Shown in pieces: positions 1-10,200 of a DNA stretch of 29,847 bases. The notes beneath the pieces were generated by a model. That model did no database searches, was not told the DNA's origin, and saw only the letters and a list, made by a program, of their open reading frames with translations. Positions within the stretch are counted from its first letter, which is position 1, and every line of letters starts with the position of its first letter. Made by a program: the position numbers and the translations under genes. This DNA comes from Lachnospiraceae bacterium UBA3641 (GTDB lineage: Bacteria; Bacillota; Clostridia; Lachnospirales; Lachnospiraceae): contig DFKQ01000088.1 in the NCBI GenBank assembly GCA_002373875.1, positions 1 through 29,847 on the forward strand, read 5' to 3'.

Positions 1-25
1 GGTGGTTCGAATCCACCTCCGCCCA
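1..25 (+). tRNA. tRNA 3' end (partial, isotype not determined)
   Basis: The window opens inside a tRNA gene. Bases 1-5 and 13-17 form a perfect 5-bp T stem (GGTGG/CCACC) around the loop TTCGAAT. Bases 18-24 are the 3' acceptor strand and base 25 (A) is the discriminator. The 5' half with the anticodon lies outside the window, so the isotype cannot be read. No CCA follows base 25, so the CCA end would have to be added after transcription. The initiator tRNA starts 11 bases later, so the two are probably co-transcribed. Confidence 0.85.
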
Positions 26-36
26 TTTAATAATAT

Positions 37-110
37 CGCGGGGTGGAGCAGTCTGGAAGCTCGTCGGGCTCATAACCCGAAGGTCGATGGTTCAAATCCA
101 TCCCCCGCTA
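37..110 (+). tRNA. initiator tRNA-Met (CAT anticodon)
   Basis: A full cloverleaf can be drawn. The acceptor stem CGCGGGG (37-43) pairs with 103-109. The anticodon loop is CTCATAA with anticodon CAT. The T stem GATGG/CCATC surrounds TTCAAAT. Two initiator hallmarks are visible: three consecutive G-C pairs at the base of the anticodon stem (GGG/CCC) and an unpaired first position. Here that mismatch is C1 opposite T72, where the bacterial textbook form is C1-A72. The 3' CCA is not encoded, since base 110 (A) is followed by CTT. A terminator starts 7 bases downstream, so this is the last gene of its tRNA transcript. Confidence 0.95.
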
Positions 111-116
111 CTTAAG

Positions 117-141
117 CAATCCGTTTACGGATTGTTTTTTT
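117..141 (+). terminator. rho-independent terminator of the tRNA operon
   Basis: A perfect 7-bp stem CAATCCG/CGGATTG with loop TTTA is followed directly by seven T residues. It lies immediately after the initiator tRNA and just before the first protein-coding gene, so it separates tRNA transcription from what follows. Confidence 0.9.
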
Positions 142-146
142 GTTAC

Positions 147-1115
147 ATGATGGATGATAATATGAATGAAAAACCGAATGATCAACTCATAAGTGCATAT
201 ATACCGGAAAATGTCAGAGAAATTAACCGGATTTCAACGGGACATATAAATCAAAGCTTTTTTATAAAGGGTGATAATACCTATATCATACAGGCTCTCA
301 ACAAAAAACTTTTTCTGGAACATCAGGATAGTCTTATAAGTAATTATTTATGTTACAGGTCTGCATGTGAAAAATATAATACAGATAACTCGGAAGATTT
401 TGAGTTTCCGGTATGGCTTAAAGATAACGAAGACCGGTACTTTCACTGTGATCTTAATGGAAATATATGGCGGATGTACAAGTATATTCCCTCTGTTGAT
501 GCGGAATATAAGAATGTTGATAAATACGAGATCGGCAGGGGTCTATGGAAGCTTCATTTCATTCTTAAAAGCTGTGCAGGAATAAAAAGCATCAGGACTG
601 TATCTCATCTTCATGATCTTTCTTATTATTATAAAGAATATCTTTTTCAAAATGAAAAGACTGTGAAAAGGATCAGTGATATAGATAAAGTTATAAAGAA
701 TAATATCGAAAAATACATCAAAATAAAGGTCCCGGCTGGCAGCATTATCCATGGAGATGCCAAGATGTCAAATATGATCATAAGAGAAGGAAGGGTAGCC
801 GGTTTCATAGATCTTGATACTATAATGGCGGGATCTTTATATGATGACATTGCCGATTGTGTTCGCTCGTGCTGTATGGATAATGAGGGAAATATGATAA
901 ATCATGCATTTGAAGCATTTATAAAAGGGTATGAAGATGCTTCGGGTAGCGGATTTACGCAGAATAGTATGAATCTGATCATCAATAATATAGAAAAGAA
1001 CCGTTTTATGTTAGGTCTTCGATATTACATTGACTATTTGTCGGGTAAGGGTTATTTCTCGGAGGAATATCCCGGACAGACGTTAAATAAGGCCACAAAG
1101 TTGCTTTTAAGCTGA
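147..1115 (+). CDS. phosphotransferase, N-acetylhexosamine 1-kinase (NahK)-like
   Basis: Cytoplasmic kinase of the aminoglycoside phosphotransferase/choline kinase fold, about 322 residues. The catalytic loop HGDAKMSN begins at H202 and the metal-binding segment DLDT at D222 (numbering from base 147). The segment following DLDT (MAGSLYDDIAD) and the C-terminal stretch around RYYIDYLSGKGYF resemble N-acetylhexosamine 1-kinases, which phosphorylate GlcNAc/GalNAc at C1 in amino-sugar salvage. That substrate is inferred, and other small-molecule kinases of the fold remain possible. The longest open frame begins at 87, inside the tRNA, so I reject that start. ATGs at 147, 150 and 162 are candidates and none has a strong Shine-Dalgarno, so the exact start is uncertain. 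A FAD-dependent protein follows after 47 bases, probably in the same transcript. Confidence 0.72.
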   Translation: MMDDNMNEKPNDQLISAYIPENVREINRISTGHINQSFFIKGDNTYIIQALNKKLFLEHQDSLISNYLCYRSACEKYNTDNSEDFEFPVWLKDNEDRYFHCDLNGNIWRMYKYIPSVDAEYKNVDKYEIGRGLWKLHFILKSCAGIKSIRTVSHLHDLSYYYKEYLFQNEKTVKRISDIDKVIKNNIEKYIKIKVPAGSIIHGDAKMSNMIIREGRVAGFIDLDTIMAGSLYDDIADCVRSCCMDNEGNMINHAFEAFIKGYEDASGSGFTQNSMNLIINNIEKNRFMLGLRYYIDYLSGKGYFSEEYPGQTLNKATKLLLS

Positions 1116-1162
1116 ATTATGAGTATAATAACTGAAACTATGTGCTTTGATAAGGAGATTAA

Positions 1163-2410
1163 ATGAAGTATTTGATCCTGGGAGCAGGGCCTGCGGGCCT
1201 TGCCTTTGCAAACAGACTGCTTCAGAATGGTATAGATGATTTTCTCGTTATTGAAAAGGAAGATGAGGCCGGTGGTTTATGCAGGAGCAAGGATACAGGA
1301 GGAGCTCCTCTTGATATAGGAGGCGGTCATTTCCTTGATGTCAGAAATCCGAAGGTGCTTGATTTTCTTTTTCCCTTTATGAGTGAAGAATTATGGGATA
1401 AATATGATCGGGATTCAAGGATAGTTATTAACGGTAATACGATAAACAGTCCGATAGAAGCAAATATCTGGCAGATGAGCCTTGAAGATCAGGTGCAGTA
1501 TCTTAAATCGATCGCTGTTGCAGGTTGCAATCTCGGTAAGGAGATGCCGGAGAAGTTCGTTGACTGGATATACTGGAAGCTTGGCGATAAGATCGCCGAG
1601 GATTATATGATCCCGTATAATCGGAAGATGTTTGGTGAGGATCTTAATGAACTCGGGACTTACTGGCTTAACAAGCTTCCGAATGTTTCTTTTGAAGAAA
1701 CGCTTATAAGCTGTCTTGAGAAGAAGGCCTACGGTTCACAGCCCGGGCATGCTAGATTCTATTATCCCAAGGAGTATGGTTACGGTGAACTGTGGCTTCG
1801 TCTTGCTGATCGTCTGGGTGACAGGATAAGATACGGTGAAGCTGTGGATAAGCTGGATGTTGATGGACTTACGGTAAATGATACCTATAAAGCGGAACAT
1901 ATAATCACGACTGTACCGTGGACGGATATTAAGGAATATAAGGGCGTGGATGAAGCATATCTTAAGGATATGGAGGAGCTTAAACATACTTCGGTTGTAG
2001 TAGAATACATCGATGAGAAGCTTGATACAAGCGCACACTGGATTTATTATCCAGACCCCGAACTATCATATCACAGAATCCTGGTAAGACATAATTTCTG
2101 TCCGGGATCCAGGGGATATTGGACGGAGACGAATCTTACCAGACATCAAAAATCAGGTGATTCTGCATCTGTGAGCGCAAAATCATCCGGAAAAGCTAAG
2201 AATGTGATATATGACAGGGATAATTGTTTTATAAATAAATATGCATATCCTCTAAACACTATCGGTAAAGAAGAGATAATGAAACGGCTCCTGTCTTACA
2301 TGAAGGAAAGAAATATAACAGGCCTCGGAAGATGGGGCGAGTGGCAGCATTACAACTCCGATGTGGTTGTAGACAGAGCTCTTACGCTAGCGGATGAACT
2401 CAGCAGATAA
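1163..2410 (+). CDS. FAD-dependent oxidoreductase/mutase-like protein (NAD(P)-binding Rossmann)
   Basis: A protein of 415 residues that begins with a classic dinucleotide-binding fold. The GAGPAG motif starts at residue 7, and an acidic residue at the end of beta-2 (VIEKEDEAGGLCRS) marks FAD binding. The GG-rich segment near residues 52-56 and the C-terminal GRWGEWQHYNSD element are typical of the UDP-galactopyranose mutase/protoporphyrinogen oxidase/amine oxidase superfamily. In this superfamily the late glycine-aspartate segment contacts the flavin. Substrate is not determined. Position after a sugar-kinase-like gene makes a carbohydrate-related role possible, but this is inference. A good ribosome binding site (AAGGAG) lies 5 bases before the ATG. 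No membrane span or signal peptide is seen, so it is probably cytosolic. Confidence 0.75.
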   Translation: MKYLILGAGPAGLAFANRLLQNGIDDFLVIEKEDEAGGLCRSKDTGGAPLDIGGGHFLDVRNPKVLDFLFPFMSEELWDKYDRDSRIVINGNTINSPIEANIWQMSLEDQVQYLKSIAVAGCNLGKEMPEKFVDWIYWKLGDKIAEDYMIPYNRKMFGEDLNELGTYWLNKLPNVSFEETLISCLEKKAYGSQPGHARFYYPKEYGYGELWLRLADRLGDRIRYGEAVDKLDVDGLTVNDTYKAEHIITTVPWTDIKEYKGVDEAYLKDMEELKHTSVVVEYIDEKLDTSAHWIYYPDPELSYHRILVRHNFCPGSRGYWTETNLTRHQKSGDSASVSAKSSGKAKNVIYDRDNCFINKYAYPLNTIGKEEIMKRLLSYMKERNITGLGRWGEWQHYNSDVVVDRALTLADELSR

Positions 2411-2588
2411 ATCATATAGAGTTTAACAGGGTATTCAGCCGATCGTTCAGGGCATGTGATCAAAAGATAAGAAAACAAAGTCAGGGTCTGTTACTTCCGT
2501 ATGATTGTAAAGGATAGGATCTTATTGTAAACTGATAATCAAGGAGAAGTACTAAGATAAAGCTTGATCGGATGGAGAAGCAGATCTT

Positions 2589-3929
2589 ATGGACAGGAAG
2601 ACGAAAGTAACAGCGGTTTTTCTAACAATATCATGCCTTCTATATACTACTACAATGAGCATGCTCAACAGGGATATAGCGGGGAACGTTGAGGGCAGGC
2701 ATATGTTTCTGTACAGCTTACAGTCCCTGACTCTCACAGTGGGATTATTGCTCTATCCTTTCGTAAGACAGACAATGGGAATGTCTGTAAAAGGCACTAA
2801 GTTATTGTCCGTAGTATCCGGTGCAGTGTACATTGTCTGTATTCTGTCAGCCGGATCCGTAGGCAGTTATTCCGGCATTATCGCAATTATGATACTGACA
2901 CCGATCGCTATGGGCTACCTTGTTGGCATGGTGTATGTGCGGTTTACACACAGGATGCGTGACAGCAGCCTGACAGGCAGGATGTTTGGAACGGCTCTTG
3001 GAATATCGATCATTGTGCAGTTCATTATCCAGATCAGATGGAATATTGGCCGAATGCTTGCGCCTGTAATGTGCATCATGTGTATCAGCATGATAATATG
3101 GGATTTTAAAACCGCAAATGATTGGCAGGACGATAACAGGGCAGAGAGAAAGTCATCTGTTTTTGGATTTCGGGACCGTAAATTTATTTACCTGATAGTA
3201 GCAGCTGCCTGTTTTGATATACCGGGAGCATATCTTGACGGTCAGATGGAGCGTGCCTTTGATACTGCCGATTTCTTCTCGTGGCCAAGGCTGTTCTGCG
3301 GAGCAGGCTTTATATTGATGGGATTTCTGTGGGATCTGGGGAAGAGGCATGTGGCGACGGTAGTTATGATAATAGCTGCGATAGCTTCAATCCTTATGCC
3401 TGCCCTGCTTCTTGAGGAACGATTCTACATATTTGATATGTGCTTTTTCTACTTTTATCTGGGGATGTGTCTTGTTTACAATTCTCTTAAGCTTATGCGG
3501 CATTATTCCGTTAATCAAAATATGTATACGGCAGTGGCATTCAGGGCGATGGATAATCTTCTCACTGCACTTCTTGTTCTTGTGGGTTTCTCAGCCCTGC
3601 CGCTGCTGCCTGTGCTCATTATAGATATTTCACTCCTTGCGGTAATAATCATTCTTATGTGGAGGGAGGATGAAGTTAATACTGCAGGTGAGCAGTATAC
3701 GGATGTAAACACCGGTGATAAGATGACGGAATTCGTATCAAGATATGGATTGACGGAGAGGGAGTGCGAGGTGTTTACACTGCTTATGACTAAGGATGAA
3801 AAGGGAGATGATATGGCAAAGGAGCTTGGAGTGTCAAGACGTGGCTTTGTCTCTCTTACATCGTCGATCTACAGAAAGACCGATACCGGTTCAAGGGTAG
3901 CTCTGCTTCAGAAGTATATGTCGGAGTGA
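2589..3929 (+). CDS. polytopic membrane protein with C-terminal LuxR-type HTH (transcriptional regulator)
   Basis: A protein of 446 residues. Roughly residues 1-360 are a run of about ten to twelve hydrophobic spans arranged like an MFS transporter. Residues about 380-446 read as a LuxR/GerE helix-turn-helix: the LTERECEVFTLL opening, the DDMAKELGVSRRGF recognition-helix region and the closing SIYRKT segment are all present. The family idea is a membrane-embedded sensor that binds DNA from the cytoplasmic face; many such MFS-LuxR proteins are known in anaerobic Actinobacteria and Clostridia, mostly without a known ligand. No response-regulator receiver domain is present. It lies just upstream of a small membrane protein and a giant secreted protein, which are candidate targets by position only. 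The nearest GGAG is 11 bases before the ATG, somewhat far. Confidence 0.82.
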   Translation: MDRKTKVTAVFLTISCLLYTTTMSMLNRDIAGNVEGRHMFLYSLQSLTLTVGLLLYPFVRQTMGMSVKGTKLLSVVSGAVYIVCILSAGSVGSYSGIIAIMILTPIAMGYLVGMVYVRFTHRMRDSSLTGRMFGTALGISIIVQFIIQIRWNIGRMLAPVMCIMCISMIIWDFKTANDWQDDNRAERKSSVFGFRDRKFIYLIVAAACFDIPGAYLDGQMERAFDTADFFSWPRLFCGAGFILMGFLWDLGKRHVATVVMIIAAIASILMPALLLEERFYIFDMCFFYFYLGMCLVYNSLKLMRHYSVNQNMYTAVAFRAMDNLLTALLVLVGFSALPLLPVLIIDISLLAVIIILMWREDEVNTAGEQYTDVNTGDKMTEFVSRYGLTERECEVFTLLMTKDEKGDDMAKELGVSRRGFVSLTSSIYRKTDTGSRVALLQKYMSE

Positions 3930-3989
3930 GCCCGATCAGGCCGGTATCTAAAAAATTTGCGCAGGTGAGTAGTATACAGGATTTTGATA

Positions 3990-4030
3990 GGGATGTTACA
4001 ATTCGTAAGTATTGTGACATCCCTATTTTT
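3990..4030 (+). terminator. rho-independent terminator after the LuxR-type regulator
   Basis: A 13-bp stem, GGGATGTTACAAT paired with ATTGTGACATCCC with one G-T wobble, closes an 8-base loop and is followed by TATTTTT. It begins about 60 bases after the regulator stop codon. The near-perfect symmetry could also serve as a protein-binding site, but the T-rich tail favours termination. The next small gene starts 19 bases downstream and would then need its own promoter or read-through. Confidence 0.75.
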
Positions 4031-4048
4031 GAAAAAAGAGGTGTCGCG

Positions 4049-4186
4049 ATGAGCGAAAGATTATCAAGAACTGTCAGCATGGTATTGACTTACATAGTCA
4101 TTATAACTGCCTTGCCTGTATATTTCTTTCTGTCTGCGCCAAATATCGGAGGGATGGAGGATATGAGCAAGTTGTTTATGAGTTGA
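4049..4186 (+). CDS. small single-span membrane protein (45 aa, hypothetical)
   Basis: A short frame of 45 codons that starts with ATG at 4049. An AAGAGG ribosome binding site lies about 7 bases before it. The product has a short basic N terminus (MSERLSR), one hydrophobic span of about 20 residues (roughly residues 11-30), and a short polar tail rich in Met, Glu and Asp. I do not recognise a family. The open frame extends upstream to 3926, but that part overlaps the regulator's end and the terminator hairpin and lacks a good start signal. It sits between the membrane LuxR regulator and the giant secreted protein, so it could be a partner of either. It might instead be a chance frame. Confidence 0.45.
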   Translation: MSERLSRTVSMVLTYIVIITALPVYFFLSAPNIGGMEDMSKLFMS

Positions 4187-4252
4187 TCTACACCTGCTGA
4201 CGGATCGATAGTAAATCTTTTAGGGATAATATTAGCGATGGAGGGAATGTGC

Positions 4253-7200
4253 ATGAAAAAAACGAGTCGAAGAAGATTGGGAAGACGGGTACTGTCGCTG
4301 CTGCTTGCGGCGGTAATGTGCCTGAGCCTGCCGCCGGTCCCGGTATCGGCGGGGGCAGATGCTCCGATGGCTTTTTATTATGACGGTCACCGTATCATCT
4401 ATGGAGGCGAATATGATTATGGTACTACGGACGGATACCTTGAGCAGGATTCTGACGGAAAGGTTAAGTTAAGCCTGTCCGGGGGAGTACCCGAGGGAAA
4501 TACGATCACTGAAGTCTATATCGTTACCGCGGACAAGCATGAGCGAAAGGGTAAGATATATCCTAAACCCTCAGGGGCAACAGGAGGGCTTGAAGGTAAT
4601 AATGGTATTTGGGTTCAAAACGTAATTCTTTCGCTCGCCGTCGGCTCTTATCAGACCGAATTTGTGACCAAAAAAGGTAAACTGTATTCCGTTAATTTCG
4701 AAGATGGGGGGTTTTCGGTACCGGGGGTTGTTCAGGTCGTAGGTCCCGGAGAAGCTCCGGGAGCCTCAAAAAAGCCTGAGGTGTATGTAAGCGGGGTGAA
4801 AAGAACTGTCAACACAGGCACAGAATCTGTTTCCTTGGGCAGAATCGAAGCGACTGCTCCAAACGGCGGTACTCTGAAGTATACCGTGGTGAACGCACCG
4901 GAATGGCTCAGGGTGAATGAGGCCACCGGCGATGTCAGCGGTACGCCTTCGGCGGCAGGTGTGTATTCACTTGGCGTGTACGCCACAGAAACAACGGGCA
5001 GCGATTCCTTCACAAGCGATACGGTCTATGTCACCATCAGGGTTACGGATCCGAAGGTTACCTTCACCTTCAGTAAACCTCTTAACGATAATATGTCCAA
5101 CACCCTTATTGTCAGGCAGGGTGGTACGGTGGTGGCTGAAAATGTAATCAGCAGTTACGAGATTGATAACGGGGTTGCGGTTTTTCTCCCCAGCGCGGGC
5201 AGTTATACTGCTACGGTCACCGGAACCTATTGGACATCCTATGGGGAACAGATCCATACCTATGTCGATGCCAAGGAATTCAGTGTCGATGCTCAGGAAT
5301 TCAGTGCCGAAGACACTAATGTTGCGCTTAACGTGACTCCATCTGATCTTCGCCTCGTTTCTCCGACTGTGACGGGGAGTGATGGCAATTACGGATATTA
5401 CTGTGAATGGTATAAAGCAAATGAGGTTTCAGCAGAGAATCTGATACATACAGGCTGGTCTTTACTGTGCGGCAGTGAGACCTATGTCCGTGCTGTTCCC
5501 TATGGCCTTGAATATGTACCCTCGGAGTTAGTGAAAGTCACGGATGATAATCCACAGCTCACTCTGATCCCGCGGAATAAGTACACGGTCAAAGCTACCC
5601 TTAAGGACAGTGCCGGAAACCCGATCTCAGGTTCCGGGATGATCACCGTATCCGATCAATCCGAAAACTACAGGGATTTTTATGATGGACACACTGATGA
5701 AAACGGTGAGATTTCCATTACAGGAGTGCCCATGGGTGCTGATCTGACAGTTACCGCTGCCTTTAAGGCCGACAGTTCCCTGTATGTGTCTTCGACCGAA
5801 AAATTAAGTGTACCTGACTCCGGCAATACTGTTTATGCGGGGAATAACGGTGTTGTCACCATTAAACCCCGCCAGGGATACATAAGGGTTCCCCGAAGCG
5901 TGGCGTACAGTGCAAGCTTTCAGATAAAAAAAGAAGAGACAGTGCTCCCGGCCTCCATGTCTTACGACTGGAAGAGCAATGAATACCGTCTTTATTTTGA
6001 GAATACAGAAGAACTGAATGCAGGTGATACGCTGAACGTCGATCTGAACGGAGGAGACTGGAAGGCAAGGGTGGCAGTAAAGCTTGATGGGAACAAAAAC
6101 GGCGCATTGGAAGACATTGCCCGCGAATACGGAACAGTTCTTCATATAACCGGATCAAAGGACGCCAATCGTAAGGTCTGTATGCGTGTATATGACAATG
6201 AGGGGATTCCTACAGATGGTTGGATGTTTTATGAGAGTAGAGAGGAAACATTTTCGCGGTACAGCAGTAGTCTCTATGCCGGGAGTTATACTGTTTTAGC
6301 CATTAGCAATGAGGCATATCCCTTCGTTGCCTCTGCCGTGACGTTCGAAGAGACAAAAAAGGAGCTGGATGAGGCGGGGAACAATCTGTATCTGGTAAAG
6401 ACTGTCAATTTAGAAAACAATACAGACCGCTTCAACTATATAGAGGTGCCCATGGGCAGTCTGCCCGATACCTATCCTGCAGCTACCGGGATCGTTGCGT
6501 CCTCCTCCGGTCTGACTCTGGATGCAGACGATGCCATCATTTCCGCCCGGGTAACGGTGATGCCAAAGGACGCTACGGAGCAAAAACTTGAAGTGAAGCT
6601 TGTAACCAACCAGAAGAGCAGTAGCCAGGATACGACTCCGGGCATTCTCAACGGAAGTGTGTACATCAACGGTCAGAGGGCGGATTCGGATGTCGTTATT
6701 TATCCGAATAAGGAAGACCATGTCTACAGCTTTTTGGGTGAATACAGGATAAAAATAAGTGATATTACAAAATACGGAGGCTGGCCTGCGGTGGTACAGT
6801 GGCAGAGTTACCGAAGCGATTACGGGAAGGTGACCGCCGTGGCATTAGTCAGCGTGGGCAAAGACAGCGACCAGTATGTGGGTGAGGCCGCGGTGAACAC
6901 CCCTGCGGTGAGTATATACGCCCCGGAGACATCCTCCACGTATGCCTTTTCGGTCTATGGCAATGCCCCCAGATATTCCACGGTGAGTATCACCCTGGAC
7001 GGTGCTGTGGCAGCAACGGCCAACACCGGAAACACCAACCAATACACTGCACGTGTGACGCTTAACGCCCCCTACAGCTTCGAGGAACATCAGGTGGGCG
7101 CAGTGGTGACGAAAGACGGAACCACATATACCGCCACGGAAAAGACCGTTATATATACTCCCGGTCTCCCCGCCCTTGACAAGATCTATGTGATGGATTA

Positions 7201-10200
7201 CTTAGGAAACGATGAACTGCTGTGGGACAACGTGACAGGCGCATATAAGGGCTACTGGTACTATCTGCCGGAAAACCCCATCAGGTACACTGTAAAGTTT
7301 GCGTACGGAAGAGAGGATGGAAACGGCACTACAGTGACAGATGAAAGCGCAGTATCGGATGTAATAGTACATGTTCCCCGCGGCGATCAGGATAAAGAAC
7401 TGAAGGCAGCCTTCGACAGTTCAAAAAATGCTTGGGTAACGGAGAATTACTTATGTGGCAACAATCCTCCGACCGGAGTCTGGGTGGAGTATACCCCGAA
7501 GGTACCGGATAAGCTGTATACCGACTATGACTTTACGAGAAAATCAAAAGAGGCAGAGGCAGATCAGGACGATTGGACTAATTTTATTGAGACGAAGAAT
7601 AATGGAGCGTCTAATGACAAGATTGACTATGATACAGTTTCAGCCGCACTTGCAGGCAGCAAAATTGTCCTGACCGATAACAACAATGAAGATACCCGCG
7701 AGGTTAAGGTTACGGTCAATGACAATGAAACATATACAATCACCAATAAGAGTGAGGAATACAAAGACTCTGTGATAGAAGTCTTTGATGAGGTCTTCTC
7801 CCGCGAACCGTTTGAGAATGCTTCGGAACAGTTCGATGGCGAAGAGTATATGGAAATGAAGGTTGTTGATGACATTCCGACAGCGGTCATCATCGACCGT
7901 TATGAAAGCTCAAGCTACAGGCTCTGGACGCGCACGACCATAAGTCCGTACTCTTATACAGAGGAAACGTGGAACACGAAGGATGAGAGTTACAACAAAA
8001 TAACTTATTCCCGCAGCACTCCCTTTGATGTAACGGAGGGCTGGGATACTGCGACGAAATGCTATGTGGCACTGGTCGGCTGGATCAATGCGTTTGAACA
8101 GGTTGATGCCGTATTCAATGACAGGTCTGCAGGTATAGTCACCACGGGCGAATCAACCGATAACGGCAGTATGCTCCGGCCGCTTGAGGATGCAACGGCA
8201 GAAGGAACCACAGACAGTGACAGCAGGCTCCAACCATCTGAGGATGTCACAGCAGAGGAAATTACCGGAGGAACTACCGATAACGATAGCCTGCTTCAGC
8301 CACCTGAGGATGTCACAGAAGACGAATCAACCGGAACTGATAACGACAGCCTGATTCAATCACCTGAGGATGTCACAACAGATGAATCAACTGATGGCGA
8401 CAGCATACTCCAATCATCTGAGGATATCATAACAGATGAAATAAGCGATGGCGACAGCATACTCCAATCACCTGAGGATGTCATAACGGACGAAGTGTCG
8501 GAATCTGATGCAAGCCCTCAGGCAGACAAGGCAGGTGCTCTTCCAAACGGCGTCCATCTCTCCGGTGACGGCAAGACCGCTTTCTATCAGATGATGGCAG
8601 CCTGCATTGAGCAGAATATAGAGATGGATGCCGGAGGTTACGGCGAACGCTGGGCGGTGCTTGATATGGATCGCGACCGCCTGGGTGGCGGCTTGTACAA
8701 CAATATGCTTTGGAAGCGCGGTAAGGAGTTCTTAAAGGAGGTTAAAAAGGCTAATGATGCCTCGCAGGCGGGCGGCAAATTAGTAGGCAACGCCATTGAG
8801 GGCGGCGTCGCATCGGCATGTAAGAAATATGTCGAAGGCAAGGTCAAGAAGGCTCAAAACGGCGGCTGGCCCTTCAGCAATTCCAAGGCGAAGGAGAAGG
8901 ATAAGAAGCAGATGAAGGAGGATTGGGATCGGCTTGACAAGGATTTAGCGGATCTGGAAAACCGTGGCTATAAGGTAGACCGCAGTCTCATGCCACCTGA
9001 TCCAATGCCTGACAATGACAAGGACAAGGACGGTGGCACCACGCCTCCTGAAAGCCAGGATTCCAACGGACAGGGCACCGGCAGCACCCCGACGACACCG
9101 GGCACTCCGACGACACCGGGTACTCCGACAACGCCCGGAACCCCGGCGATACCGGGCACTCCCAGCACACCCACAGGTCCGGGTGGTCCAGGCGTTCCTC
9201 CCGGACAGACTACTCCCGGCGGCGGCAAGACCGGCATAAAGTTTCCGCAGCTGTTCCCGCCCAAGATCACTCTGCCGGTTCCCGGCACAAGAAAGCCTGT
9301 GATCGACCCATCGGGCGTGGTGTATGAGGGCGTAAAGAGTAACCGGATAGAGGGCGTTACTGCAACCATTTATGAGGTGGACAATGACGGAAAGCGCACT
9401 GTATGGAATGCCGCTGAGTACGATCAGGAAAATCCTTACATCACGGACGAAAACGGCTTCTATCAGTGGATGGTTCCCGAGGGCAGGTGGTCTGTGACCT
9501 TTACAGGGGATGGTTATGATGTATATACCACCGGTAAAGATGATGGGTCTGGCGCAGACCTGGCAGGTTCCACTTATTATATGCCCGTGGCTCCGGCGCA
9601 GCTGGATGTGAATATCAACCTTAAACGTTCTGACCCTCCGGAGATTGAATCCGCTATTCCCGCCAATGAAGGCGTGTACATTGTGTTCAGTCAGTATATG
9701 GATACGACTACACTTACGCAGGATAAGTTCTCTCTGCTGGTGAACGACGTTGAGGTAACACCGGAAAAGATAAAGATTGCCTATATAAATGGCGAGGATG
9801 AAGGTGGCAAGACCTATGCCGGTAAGATCCTGCTGGAATATCCGATTTCTACAGGTAGTAATGTAGCGCTGACTGTTGATAAGAGTGTCATGAGCTACAC
9901 AGGCAAGATCATGAACGCTAATTATGTCATGGCAGATGAGGTGGCGAAGTCGCAGGAGCAGCTTGACGCCCCGGTCTTCAATCCCGGCAGCGGTGAGGTG
10001 GAAGCCGGCACCATGGTAACTATTTCCGCCATGGACGGAGCAAATATCTATTACACCACAGACCGGACTACCCCTACGCTTGAAAGCAGGCTCTATACAG
10101 GACCCGTGCCCGTTACCGGTGATATGACCATAAAAGCCTTCGCTGTCTGCGCAGGCTATGCAAGAAGCAAGGTATCCACCGCTGAATATACCATCGCTGA

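Noticed and set aside
87..146. Upstream extension of the kinase-like reading frame into the tRNA
   Set aside because: The extension starts inside the initiator tRNA and crosses the terminator hairpin. ATGs at 147-162 are far more plausible.
3926..4048. Longer version of the small membrane protein starting at 3926
   Set aside because: The added part overlaps the regulator stop and the terminator stem, while the AAGAGG site supports the start at 4049.
8145..9230. Repeats that might be read as a CRISPR array
   Set aside because: The repeats are in frame, adjacent without unique spacers, and encode acidic or Pro/Thr peptide units.
8968..9369. Minus-strand frame coding for a GVPGVVGVPG-type, collagen-like protein
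   Set aside because: It is the reverse-complement shadow of the Pro/Thr/Gly linker of the giant gene, and I see no ribosome binding site or independent support.
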